A stretch of DNA of 64,000 bases from Labyrinthula sp. Ha. Taxonomy: Eukaryota; Sar; Bigyra; Labyrinthulida; Labyrinthulaceae. Each line of letters opens with the position of its first letter. The first letter of the stretch is position 1. The notes under the pieces are model-generated. The model was not told the DNA's origin. It searched no databases and worked only from the letters and a program-made list of their open reading frames with translations. Positions 9,265-17,323 of this stretch are shown here, piece after piece. The stretch covers positions 186,001 to 250,000 of the forward strand of contig JAALGZ010000012.1 in the NCBI GenBank assembly GCA_015227615.1, given 5' to 3'. Made by a program: the position numbers and the translations under genes.

Positions 9265-12200
9265 AGAGTAGATTAGAGATCTGTAATTGGCCTAGTGTGA
9301 TATTTGTATGTACTATTTCGGTTAAACTTAAAGGGATTATGAATTATTTGACATCGAAAGGGTATAAGCTACTTGAAGTAGTCCGAGTGTTGCACTGGGT
9401 ACCTAATAAATTGATTAAGTCGGTGAGGAGGTATATGGTTCTTGGTAGGGGTATTTGCCAGTCTCGCGTTAGTAGACAAAAGCACAAGAATGTGCTGATT
9501 GAACCCCATGGTACGGTCGGGGAGGTGGCTCGGTTGATGCTGATGGCTAAATCGCTGCAGGATGGCGCCATTTCAGTTTACCCTCAAATCTCGGTCGGCA
9601 ACGTACCAAAAACCTTAATGAATCTTGATGGACATGTCGAGGTCCGATTCATTAAGGCGAGGCAATCACTTAGTGAAAACCTCACCTTGGGTAGACGCCT
9701 ATCTAACGAGGACGCTCGGGGATGTTCTACAGCGGCTTTATATTCCGCATGGGAAAGAGTCTTGGATGACGGACTAAGGGATGAACCCAAGTCATTTAAC
9801 GTCGACTCATGGATTGAACCTATACAACCGACAAGGATTTATGCCTCTATTGGTAGTCTCGATTTGGTTGAGCGCATAAATTCAGGGAATTTTGAAGGGA
9901 TTGATTTTGGAGAAATTATAAAATTGCGTCGTCATGTCGAGGACATCGCTGATGACGATTTGGGAGATAACCTTCTTCCTGATGTAGGGGAAGGTTTGAG
10001 TTTGGAGGATGAGGAACCTTTGATCAAGAAAGCCATCAATGAGATGGTAGATCGTTCGGAAGCCTCACTGGAAATGAAAAAATTACTTAGGAAATTGTGT
10101 TTGAGCTTTTGGGATGTTTTTGCCACGGACCACACTCAGACTAAGATTAGTGGGATGTCACCAATGCCGGTGTATCCTTTGGAAAATTTTGAGTTTGCCT
10201 ACCCCAGGGTTAGGCCAATGTCTTCGGAAAAATCGAATTTCATTAGGGATAAGCTGCTAAGTATGGCAGAAAGAGGATTGGTTACCAAGGTTAAGTCCGC
10301 TGAGTTCGGCTCGGTGGTATTTGCGGTGCCAAAAAAGGGAAATAAATTGAGAATGGTTGTTGATCTTGTTGATGTCAACAAGATTTTGAGAAGGGATGTT
10401 AATCAACTCCCTCATTTGGAAACTTGTTTTGATAATCTTGCGGGTAGCAAGTATTATGGTAGTTTTGATGTTGTTTCGGGCTTCGATCAGTTAGGAATAA
10501 CTGAAGAAGCTAAGAAGTATTTTAACATTGTATCGGAGCATGGCACTTTCCAGCTCCAATTTGCACCTATGGGATATCATAGTACCCCAGTATTCTTCCA
10601 TCAGAGGATGGTTGATGAGGTGGTGGGGGAAAGATTGGTAAATCGTCCAAGGAATGGAGTCATTCAATGGATTGATGATAGTCTGCTATATGCAGATGAC
10701 TTTAACGAGTATTTGAAATTATTGGAAATTATGTTGTCGAACCTAAGGAAAGCTAAGGTTCGTATTAGTCCTACTAAGTCAATTATTTTGGCAAAGGAGA
10801 TTGTGTATTGCGGCCGTAAGGTGGCAAATGGGAAATGGAATTTTAAGAAGGAGTACTATTCACGGATCTTGGATGTACCAAGGCCGGAATATGTCTACCA
10901 ATTGGCATCAATGATGCATTTGTCTCAGTGGTTATCTTTGGCAATTCCAGAGTTAGCTGAGTTGAGGAGTGTTATTATGGAATTCTACCCGGAAATGAGG
11001 GGTAAGAAATCGGAATTAAGGAGGAAAAATGAGAGGGTTCATTGGTCCACTGAGCTAACAGAGGCCTTTGAAAGATTTCTGAAAATGATTAGTATTGCGG
11101 CAAAGCAGAAGTTGAGCCTGTATGATAGAACCCAGGACTTGTTGTTAATAACAGATGCTTCTGGCATGTTCTTCAGTTCGATTCTGATGCAAGCCGATAC
11201 TTCTCAAAGAAATCGAAAACTTTTGGATAAAAGGGTAGTTCCTATGATGTTCTTTTCGGGGAAATTTCAAGATACCCAAACTAGATGGGGCATCGTACAT
11301 AAGGAACTATACCCTATCGTGAAAACTTTCAACAGGTTGTCGTATCTGTTACCTTTTCATCCTACGCCAATACAGGTGTATACGGATCATTTGAATTTGA
11401 GGGCCATTATAAAAGGAGGATCTAAGATCAACCATGGCCATTTGAATAGGTTGCAACGATGGGTTTTGACCCTGCAACAAGCAGATGTAGAGTTACATCA
11501 TATTAAGGGGGAGGATAATGTCTTTGCTGATATGCTTTCGCGTTGGGCGGCTACGCCAGAGCGAGAGAAGCAGAGAGTTGCCTCCATTAGGATAATGAGA
11601 GCGGCAATACGCCGTGATCGAAAGGAATCGGATGCGTCTTTGGGACCTCAACTGTCATTGACGTCTGGAGAGCGCAATTATTATAGGAGGATGTTCAGAC
11701 ATCCAGTGGAAGTCGATGAGGGTCTGGATCGGTGGGCTCCGTTGAAGGATAGACACCCCGATTCTGATCCTGATTCGTCAATTACGGAATTCTCGAACCC
11801 TTGGTATGAGAGTGATGGGATAAACCATGGCCTCAGGCCGGATGGGGGTTTAGAGATAAAGATTGAGAAACCGAGTCTGGAAGAGGAGTACAGTCGGTTA
11901 GCTCTAGTGGATACGGAATCTGCCGTATCCCTAGACGAAATTGGTACATGGGTTTCGTCCCAGATGGCAAAATCGGGGATTCCTTCTGATGAAGAAGTCA
12001 AACTTGAAGTTCCTAGAGTAGGACTTGATGTGATTGTTTCTGAGCTGAGATTGTCTCCGAAGAAGCAAAAGGAAAAATTGACTTATGAAAGGATGCGAGC
12101 CTTGGATAAGGATCGCATCTCGTGTTTGAATCCGTATTACCAAGGAGATTGGAAGCGGATATCGGAAAAGGAACTTTTGGATGCTCAAAAGCGTGAAGCT

Positions 12201-13439
12201 TTGGGTGATGGTATAAAAATCTCTGAGGAGGAGGGAAGGATTATCATTCCCAAATCATTGTTTGAGCGCCAACTCGTTCACATTCACTTGGCGAATAGAC
12301 ATGGGTCTAGAGTCCAGGATGTGGCGGAGGTGAGGCGATTTAAGTGGATAATACCTTCGGGTTATGGTATAAAGGTGTCAGCGGAAACGGTGATGCTGGG
12401 ATTAAGATCTAATTGCGTTCACTGTAATAGGGCACCAAAATTGGTAAAAACGAATTTGAGATTGGTTACTGAGGCTAGAAGACCTAAAGAGGTTCTTGTA
12501 GCTGATGTTTTGTATGTTAATGCTAAAGGTTATATTTTGGTTATAACGGATGCATTTTCTCGGTTTTGTTTTCTTCATTACGCTCCTAGAGCTGATGCAG
12601 GAACTGTAGTTAGGGCTCTAAGTAAGTTTCATACTTATTGGAGATTAGAGGTGGAGTTTACCCTTGTAACTGATAGGGGCTCCCATTTTGCGAACCAATT
12701 ACTTGAACTGTTACAAAAGGAGGTCCGATTTACCCATAACTACGCGGTGAGTTATGCTAGTTGGACCAATGGGGAAGTAGAAATTGTTCATAGGAAAGTT
12801 CTGAGCTTCTTGCGAAGTTTGGTTTCAGAACTTAGATTACAATGGGATCAGTGGCCGGACGTTGTCGAGTCAGTAATGACTGCGGTAAATGAGGTTCCTT
12901 TGCCTAGTAGGAAGCTTCCGGGCATGAACGATGTCCCGAGTGCTAATCTGCTGTTTTTGAATACAGATCCTACTAGGGAATACATTGAAACGGAGGCTTT
13001 TCCCAAAGTAATCTATCGGAAAATTGGAGATAGGCAGGGTGCGATTAGGGTTGATAAGGATATCCTATATCGTCTGTCGATGGAGTTCCGACGTGAGCTG
13101 GATGAGATGCATAGTCAGGTGGCTGATTACGTCTCGCTCATGAAGAGGAAAAGGAACGATTATTGGAATAAGCGCCAAAAGAGAGTCGACAAGGCTTGCA
13201 TACAATATGTGCCTGGAGACTGGTGCTTAATTAGTACAAAGAATACCCCTAGGGAGAGTAACAAGATTAAGTTGATTTGGTCTGGTCCAGTTAATGTAAT
13301 CGAGTTACTCTCGTCGAATGTATATAGGGTTAGATTATTGAATGGGGAAACCCAGATTGTACATGGAAGTCGTTTATACTTCTATGAGCCTGATGGTTTC
13401 GTTCCAGATGACTCACTTCGAAAAGTTTTTAGAAATTAG
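9195..13439 (+). CDS. Retrotransposon ORF2: reverse transcriptase, RNase H and integrase
   Basis: 1414 residues counted from a GTG; the frame is open from 9168, and no true ATG start is expected if it is made as a Gag-Pol extension. The reverse transcriptase has its catalytic pair at D494-D495 (WIDDSLLYADD). RNase H begins with LLITDASG (D654) and ends near HIKGEDNVFADMLSRW. A spacer of about 200 residues without a recognisable domain follows. Integrase has an HHCC zinc site (H1031, H1036, C1074, C1077) and a DDE triad at D1104, D1160 and E1196, with the textbook 35-residue spacing between the second and third. A GPY/F-like module lies near the C-terminus (about 1350-1400). The enzymes would copy element RNA and insert the DNA. 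The first 250 residues are unassigned. Confidence 0.92.
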   Translation: MGQIQGKISTLIVYRYVNSVLWLESRLEICNWPSVIFVCTISVKLKGIMNYLTSKGYKLLEVVRVLHWVPNKLIKSVRRYMVLGRGICQSRVSRQKHKNVLIEPHGTVGEVARLMLMAKSLQDGAISVYPQISVGNVPKTLMNLDGHVEVRFIKARQSLSENLTLGRRLSNEDARGCSTAALYSAWERVLDDGLRDEPKSFNVDSWIEPIQPTRIYASIGSLDLVERINSGNFEGIDFGEIIKLRRHVEDIADDDLGDNLLPDVGEGLSLEDEEPLIKKAINEMVDRSEASLEMKKLLRKLCLSFWDVFATDHTQTKISGMSPMPVYPLENFEFAYPRVRPMSSEKSNFIRDKLLSMAERGLVTKVKSAEFGSVVFAVPKKGNKLRMVVDLVDVNKILRRDVNQLPHLETCFDNLAGSKYYGSFDVVSGFDQLGITEEAKKYFNIVSEHGTFQLQFAPMGYHSTPVFFHQRMVDEVVGERLVNRPRNGVIQWIDDSLLYADDFNEYLKLLEIMLSNLRKAKVRISPTKSIILAKEIVYCGRKVANGKWNFKKEYYSRILDVPRPEYVYQLASMMHLSQWLSLAIPELAELRSVIMEFYPEMRGKKSELRRKNERVHWSTELTEAFERFLKMISIAAKQKLSLYDRTQDLLLITDASGMFFSSILMQADTSQRNRKLLDKRVVPMMFFSGKFQDTQTRWGIVHKELYPIVKTFNRLSYLLPFHPTPIQVYTDHLNLRAIIKGGSKINHGHLNRLQRWVLTLQQADVELHHIKGEDNVFADMLSRWAATPEREKQRVASIRIMRAAIRRDRKESDASLGPQLSLTSGERNYYRRMFRHPVEVDEGLDRWAPLKDRHPDSDPDSSITEFSNPWYESDGINHGLRPDGGLEIKIEKPSLEEEYSRLALVDTESAVSLDEIGTWVSSQMAKSGIPSDEEVKLEVPRVGLDVIVSELRLSPKKQKEKLTYERMRALDKDRISCLNPYYQGDWKRISEKELLDAQKREALGDGIKISEEEGRIIIPKSLFERQLVHIHLANRHGSRVQDVAEVRRFKWIIPSGYGIKVSAETVMLGLRSNCVHCNRAPKLVKTNLRLVTEARRPKEVLVADVLYVNAKGYILVITDAFSRFCFLHYAPRADAGTVVRALSKFHTYWRLEVEFTLVTDRGSHFANQLLELLQKEVRFTHNYAVSYASWTNGEVEIVHRKVLSFLRSLVSELRLQWDQWPDVVESVMTAVNEVPLPSRKLPGMNDVPSANLLFLNTDPTREYIETEAFPKVIYRKIGDRQGAIRVDKDILYRLSMEFRRELDEMHSQVADYVSLMKRKRNDYWNKRQKRVDKACIQYVPGDWCLISTKNTPRESNKIKLIWSGPVNVIELLSSNVYRVRLLNGETQIVHGSRLYFYEPDGFVPDDSLRKVFRN

Positions 13440-15096
13440 ATACTCAGAAGGAGAATACTTCTTAAGAGTTAGATGGAGGGGTTTCGAACCCGTAGATGAT
13501 ACATGGGAGCCGTTGCTCACCATGTATAGGGATGTGAAGGAGCTAACTCTTAAATTCCTGGGAGAAAAGCGAATTTCAAATAGGAGAAAGTTAGTTAGGA
13601 AGCAAGCGCAAGCTTGGTTAGATAGGAAATTTGCTATAGATGTGTCGGCAGCTTGGGTTGGGAGACTCCGCCCGAGCCTGCTACACTACTTAAGGGATAA
13701 GGAAGATCTTAGTGTTTGGGGGAAACTCCCTGGACGAAAAGATTTTGTATCGGGTTGGAAAACTTTTGATCATAAGTTAATTAGGAACCTTATTCTGAAA
13801 TTTGGAATGGGAAATTTTGAGCAATTTACGCAATATATGCCTAATAAATCGAAGGCGATGATGTATTCGTATTTGCAAAGAAAGTTAGGTAGGATGGACT
13901 TGGCTCCCTTGAGGGGTCAGTTCATAGATATAGACAAGGGAAGAGGAACCTCGGAGAGGTTTTCCCTTGATAATTTGGAATTTGATAGGAGATTTGATTC
14001 GCTGGGATCAGCGAAATCATTTCTAATGGAGACTTGTCCTGAGGGAGTAAGTCAATCGTATAGGAACGCTTTCGAACGAAAGAGAAAAGAGGTTGAGACG
14101 ATGGTAAAAATTTGTGAAGATCGTTTCATTAAACTTTATAAAAATCTGGTGTCGAGATCTGGGATGAAATGTACGTATCTCTTATACTCACTAGAGCTAA
14201 GCCGTAAGAGGCACCTACACGAAGTCTTGGATAAAGATTACCCTAAAGAGTTAGTTTCAAAAATTGAAGGTATACTTGTTGCTCCAGTGGAGTGCGAGTT
14301 ATCTGGGGAAAGTCCTGCCATAGGATTTGAGCATGTACAAGCTTTTACGCTTAAACGTCTTTTTGGCAATTTAGTTTTGGTTGGTTTTGAAGGGTGTCCG
14401 TTCTGGACAAGGATTTGTGTCCCACCTCGGGATAAACTATGGTTTACTGCGGACTTATATAAGTCGGCAATTTTGACTGAGTGGCCTGGAGACAAGGTGG
14501 ACTTGTTATTAATGGATCCACCTTGGGCGATAGGTCAGGCGAATCCTATTAGAGGATTGAGGGTTCCGTATGCGCGGAAACCCGATTCGCAAGTTTTGAA
14601 TTTGAATTTTGAAACCTTGAAGGCTTCCTTCATTGCTGTTTGGGTAATCGATCGGACTTGGGAATTGACTTTTAATGAAATGTTTGATAGGGGATATGAA
14701 CTTGTTCATGTCATTGAATGGATAAAGCTAGCGCCGAGTGGCAAGATAAGAACATCGTTAGGATATTATTTTCAGCACTCGGCAGAGGCTTTACTGATCT
14801 TTGTTCAAAAATTGGAAAGGTTAATTGGTGACATTGCAGAGAAAATTAACCTGTTAAGACAGGAAAAGGTGATCTTTGCAGATCGTTTGATTGAAGGAGT
14901 TAAACCTCGAAAAGCATACGAATTATTTGAAAGAATATTTTTGAAAAGGCATCTTAAGGTTGAATTGTTTGCGAGATGTGCAAATTTGAAATCGGGTTGG
15001 ATTCAAATTGGATTAGAAGTGGATCCTAGAATTTCTGATTTAGTTTTCGGGTGTTACAGACCTGAAAAATCTATGGCTGAAAAGACTAGTGAATAG
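13342..15096 (+). CDS. Retrotransposon ORF3: chromodomain, SANT/Myb-like segment, MT-A70 adenine methyltransferase
   Basis: 584 residues, overlapping the end of ORF2 by 98 bp in another frame. Residues 25-75 are a chromodomain (WRGFEPVDDTWEP, with Y39, W45 and W55 at aromatic positions), the histone-reading module that steers chromovirus integration. Residues 139-183 resemble a SANT/Myb repeat (W-x3-D-x2-L start, FGMGNF, then a third helix). Residues 385-490 match the MT-A70 family: DPPW at 392-395, then VWVIDRTWEL, GYELVHVIEWIK and a final LGYYFQHSAEAL, in the order seen in METTL3, METTL4 and ciliate MTA1. Known MT-A70 enzymes transfer methyl from S-adenosylmethionine to N6 of adenine in RNA or DNA. 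The inferred role is methylating element or target DNA or RNA. Active DPPW suggests a catalytic rather than a scaffold (METTL14-type) member. How the frame is expressed is not visible. Confidence 0.82.
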   Translation: MGKPRLYMEVVYTSMSLMVSFQMTHFEKFLEIRYSEGEYFLRVRWRGFEPVDDTWEPLLTMYRDVKELTLKFLGEKRISNRRKLVRKQAQAWLDRKFAIDVSAAWVGRLRPSLLHYLRDKEDLSVWGKLPGRKDFVSGWKTFDHKLIRNLILKFGMGNFEQFTQYMPNKSKAMMYSYLQRKLGRMDLAPLRGQFIDIDKGRGTSERFSLDNLEFDRRFDSLGSAKSFLMETCPEGVSQSYRNAFERKRKEVETMVKICEDRFIKLYKNLVSRSGMKCTYLLYSLELSRKRHLHEVLDKDYPKELVSKIEGILVAPVECELSGESPAIGFEHVQAFTLKRLFGNLVLVGFEGCPFWTRICVPPRDKLWFTADLYKSAILTEWPGDKVDLLLMDPPWAIGQANPIRGLRVPYARKPDSQVLNLNFETLKASFIAVWVIDRTWELTFNEMFDRGYELVHVIEWIKLAPSGKIRTSLGYYFQHSAEALLIFVQKLERLIGDIAEKINLLRQEKVIFADRLIEGVKPRKAYELFERIFLKRHLKVELFARCANLKSGWIQIGLEVDPRISDLVFGCYRPEKSMAEKTSE

Positions 15097-15103
15097 TCTT
15101 TTA

Positions 15104-15123
15104 GAAAGAGGAGGAGGGGGAGG
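15104..15123 (+). other. Polypurine tract
   Basis: A 20-base run of only A and G ends exactly where the 3' LTR begins. This is the expected primer site for plus-strand DNA synthesis and supports the LTR boundary at 15124. Confidence 0.85.
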
Positions 15124-15514
15124 TGTGAACCCTATTTTAGTTAACGTGTGATCTTTAACACGTTTAGTATAAATATTTTATAGTAGTAGTAGAGTGCCCG
15201 TATTATCTTAGGGTAAGAAATAGGTAGTTTAAAATAGTGGCCAATCCAGCCAATTTAAGAATTAATAATAACCAATAAAGTAAACAATTTGATTGTTGTA
15301 TTAGTTTCGCCTAATATCTTGAGAGCAATCTTATTAATAACTTTAAAAACCTTCGGAATAACTTTATATTGTCTAAATTTGGTGATCTAGTTTCTCCTAG
15401 ATCTATTCGGACTAGTTTAATTTGTCTTTGGTGCTTAGATTAAGTAACTCTTTCGCGAGTCACTTTTCTTGGGCAATTTGTGTTAGGAATATCAGTCACT
15501 CGTCGACCGATAAA
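15124..15514 (+). repeat. 3' LTR
   Basis: Same length and ends as the 5' LTR, about 15% different by hand alignment. The 7-bp inverted repeat recurs at 15384-15390 and 15397-15403. A TATA-like GTATAAATA near 15167 is present here, while the 5' copy reads GTATAAGTA, so the two differ in a possible promoter element. The following sequence does not repeat the bases that precede the 5' LTR. Confidence 0.9.
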
Positions 15515-16960
15515 AGATTTAATTCCATCCTCATCTTCATGAAAGGTTGAGTTGGGACGGAGCACCGAGTCATGGGAGTCATGCTTAAAAGTATACTCCA
15601 ACCCAAACTTGAATGAATAAGTTTGATTAAGGAAAGAAGTTGATCAAATTCTATAGAAAAAGTAGAGAAAGATACTATAACAATAAATTTTTAACTCGTA
15701 CTCTTCACTCGGTATATTTTGACGAACTTTACTTTGTTTTCAGTCACCTTTAAATTTCATGAAAGTATGGTGAAGCCGCCACTGCACGCATCACTGATCC
15801 TGACAAAGCATGAGAAACTGTGTTTTGTTTTTAAGTTCTTTGCCAAAATAAATTTTAAGCAAACGTTTGACTCTGGAGTCAAAACATAAATTCCCGTTTT
15901 TAAATACTATCTTTTCCTGTGCAAGTTTGTTCAGGTAAATAACATTTCATCGGCTTCTTGGAACTGAAGAATCAATGCGGATAAAAGAATTATAAGTTAT
16001 ATAAAAAGTTAAGCAAAATCAACAGGACAAAGAAAAAGTCGAGTCTCACATTTTTTGGAAAGAATAAGGTGCTTTTATCTTAGGAGCTCTCATTGCAATA
16101 CTTATACTCTATCCATAAGGTTACTGGGATCAGTTAATTACTTTCAAGCACTTTCGTTTACATCGTACAAACATGTTTTACTAATGCATAAAAGCAACTG
16201 TCGTTCTGCAGATCCTATACTTCAACTTATTACTGAGGAAATAATCGATTGAACAGTTAGTACCCATACTAATTTAAGGCTGTAGTTGAGATCCATAGAA
16301 AACGCGATTCAGTGCAAGCGAACAATGGATAATATTGTTCTTACACCCACGCGAATGTTCAATGTGCATTGGAAACCTAACTTGACCGGCTCTTGTCAGG
16401 CTTAGTTAACGTTAACTACTGCTTAAAAAGGTTTTAGCCAGTGCTCGAAGTTTTAATACATTCTTGGCACTATCTTAGCTTTAACCATTACCTAAAGTCT
16501 ATTGTATGAGAAAAAAAGCGGGCAGTATAAAAACTACTGTTCTAGGAATTATACCGATGAATCTTACCTGAACACAATTTCAAGGAGAAGTATTGACTCG
16601 TTAGAGAGTGTTAGTATTTAGAAAGTACATTGTACTTCCTCTAGCACAATAGTGACTATGGTCAAATTTTTTATTTGACATTAATTTCGCCTATTCTTGC
16701 TTCAATATAGTACATTTAAAATTATCCCATGCATATCGCACAATACTGATGTCATATTATTATGGGGTAGTTGTATGCGATGCCAAAATTTTGAAATACG
16801 TTTTCATACCTCCTGCTCTTGAAGGAGTATGTTAAAAATAACACTTATATCCCCAAATCAGTCATTATAATCTATTTTGTTCTTTCTAAAGACAAATTCA
16901 GGACCAAGGTTTGATATATGGCTTGAGTCAGCGCCAACATAAATTATCGAGTGTAGTTAA
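15515..16960. other. AT-rich spacer
   Basis: No gene, RNA or repeat recognised. Right flank of the retroelement. Confidence 0.4.
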
Positions 16961-17323
16961 GGCATTCCAATAGAAAGTTTTTCAATTGATAATATTCCAA
17001 CTGAGCATTCCCTTACCCCAGATCCTCTTAAGTTTCTTATTTCAGAGTTGAAATATTATTTCCGCTAACAAGTCACATCTGAAATAAATGTTAAATATTT
17101 TACCCGGCCAGGAAAAGATACTACTGCTTTGACAGTTAGTTCAGTAGATGCACATGAGTTAAGAATATTCCTTTCCCGTGACACTAGTACTTCAAATGCA
17201 TCTAAGTATTCTCAAAACTACGTATTATCTAAGGTGGGCTTTTCTTTTTTGCTCTGTAAACACAATAAACCACTACTACCACTACTGCATCGAAGGGTAG
17301 GTTTTATGTATTGTTCAGGTTAG
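16961..17323 (+). other. Coding-like tract, unidentified
   Basis: One plus-strand frame is open for about 120 codons with a single internal stop, where about nine would be expected in this base composition. Its composition is protein-like (for example FTRPGKDTTALTVSSVDAH). The stop lies beside CTAACAAG, which could be a branch site and acceptor, so an intron is conceivable, as is a decayed gene. No family recognised. Confidence 0.25.

Larger units (their letters stand above)
5688..15514 (+). mobile_element. Ty3/Gypsy LTR retrotransposon with chromodomain and MT-A70 methyltransferase ORF
   Basis: A 9.8-kb element bounded by two 391-bp LTRs, with a polypurine tract directly before the 3' LTR and three long frames. 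Domain order is Gag, zinc knuckle, protease, reverse transcriptase, RNase H, integrase, then chromodomain. Integrase after RNase H and the terminal chromodomain identify the Ty3/Gypsy (Metaviridae) lineage, chromovirus type. The third frame adds a SANT/Myb-like segment and an MT-A70 methyltransferase core, which is not standard for the family. It looks whole: I see no obvious break in the three frames. The LTRs differ at about 15% of positions by hand alignment, in patches, which would normally mean an old copy. No target-site duplication or tRNA-type primer binding site is obvious. Its coding DNA is visibly more GC-rich than the host genes around it. Confidence 0.93.
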
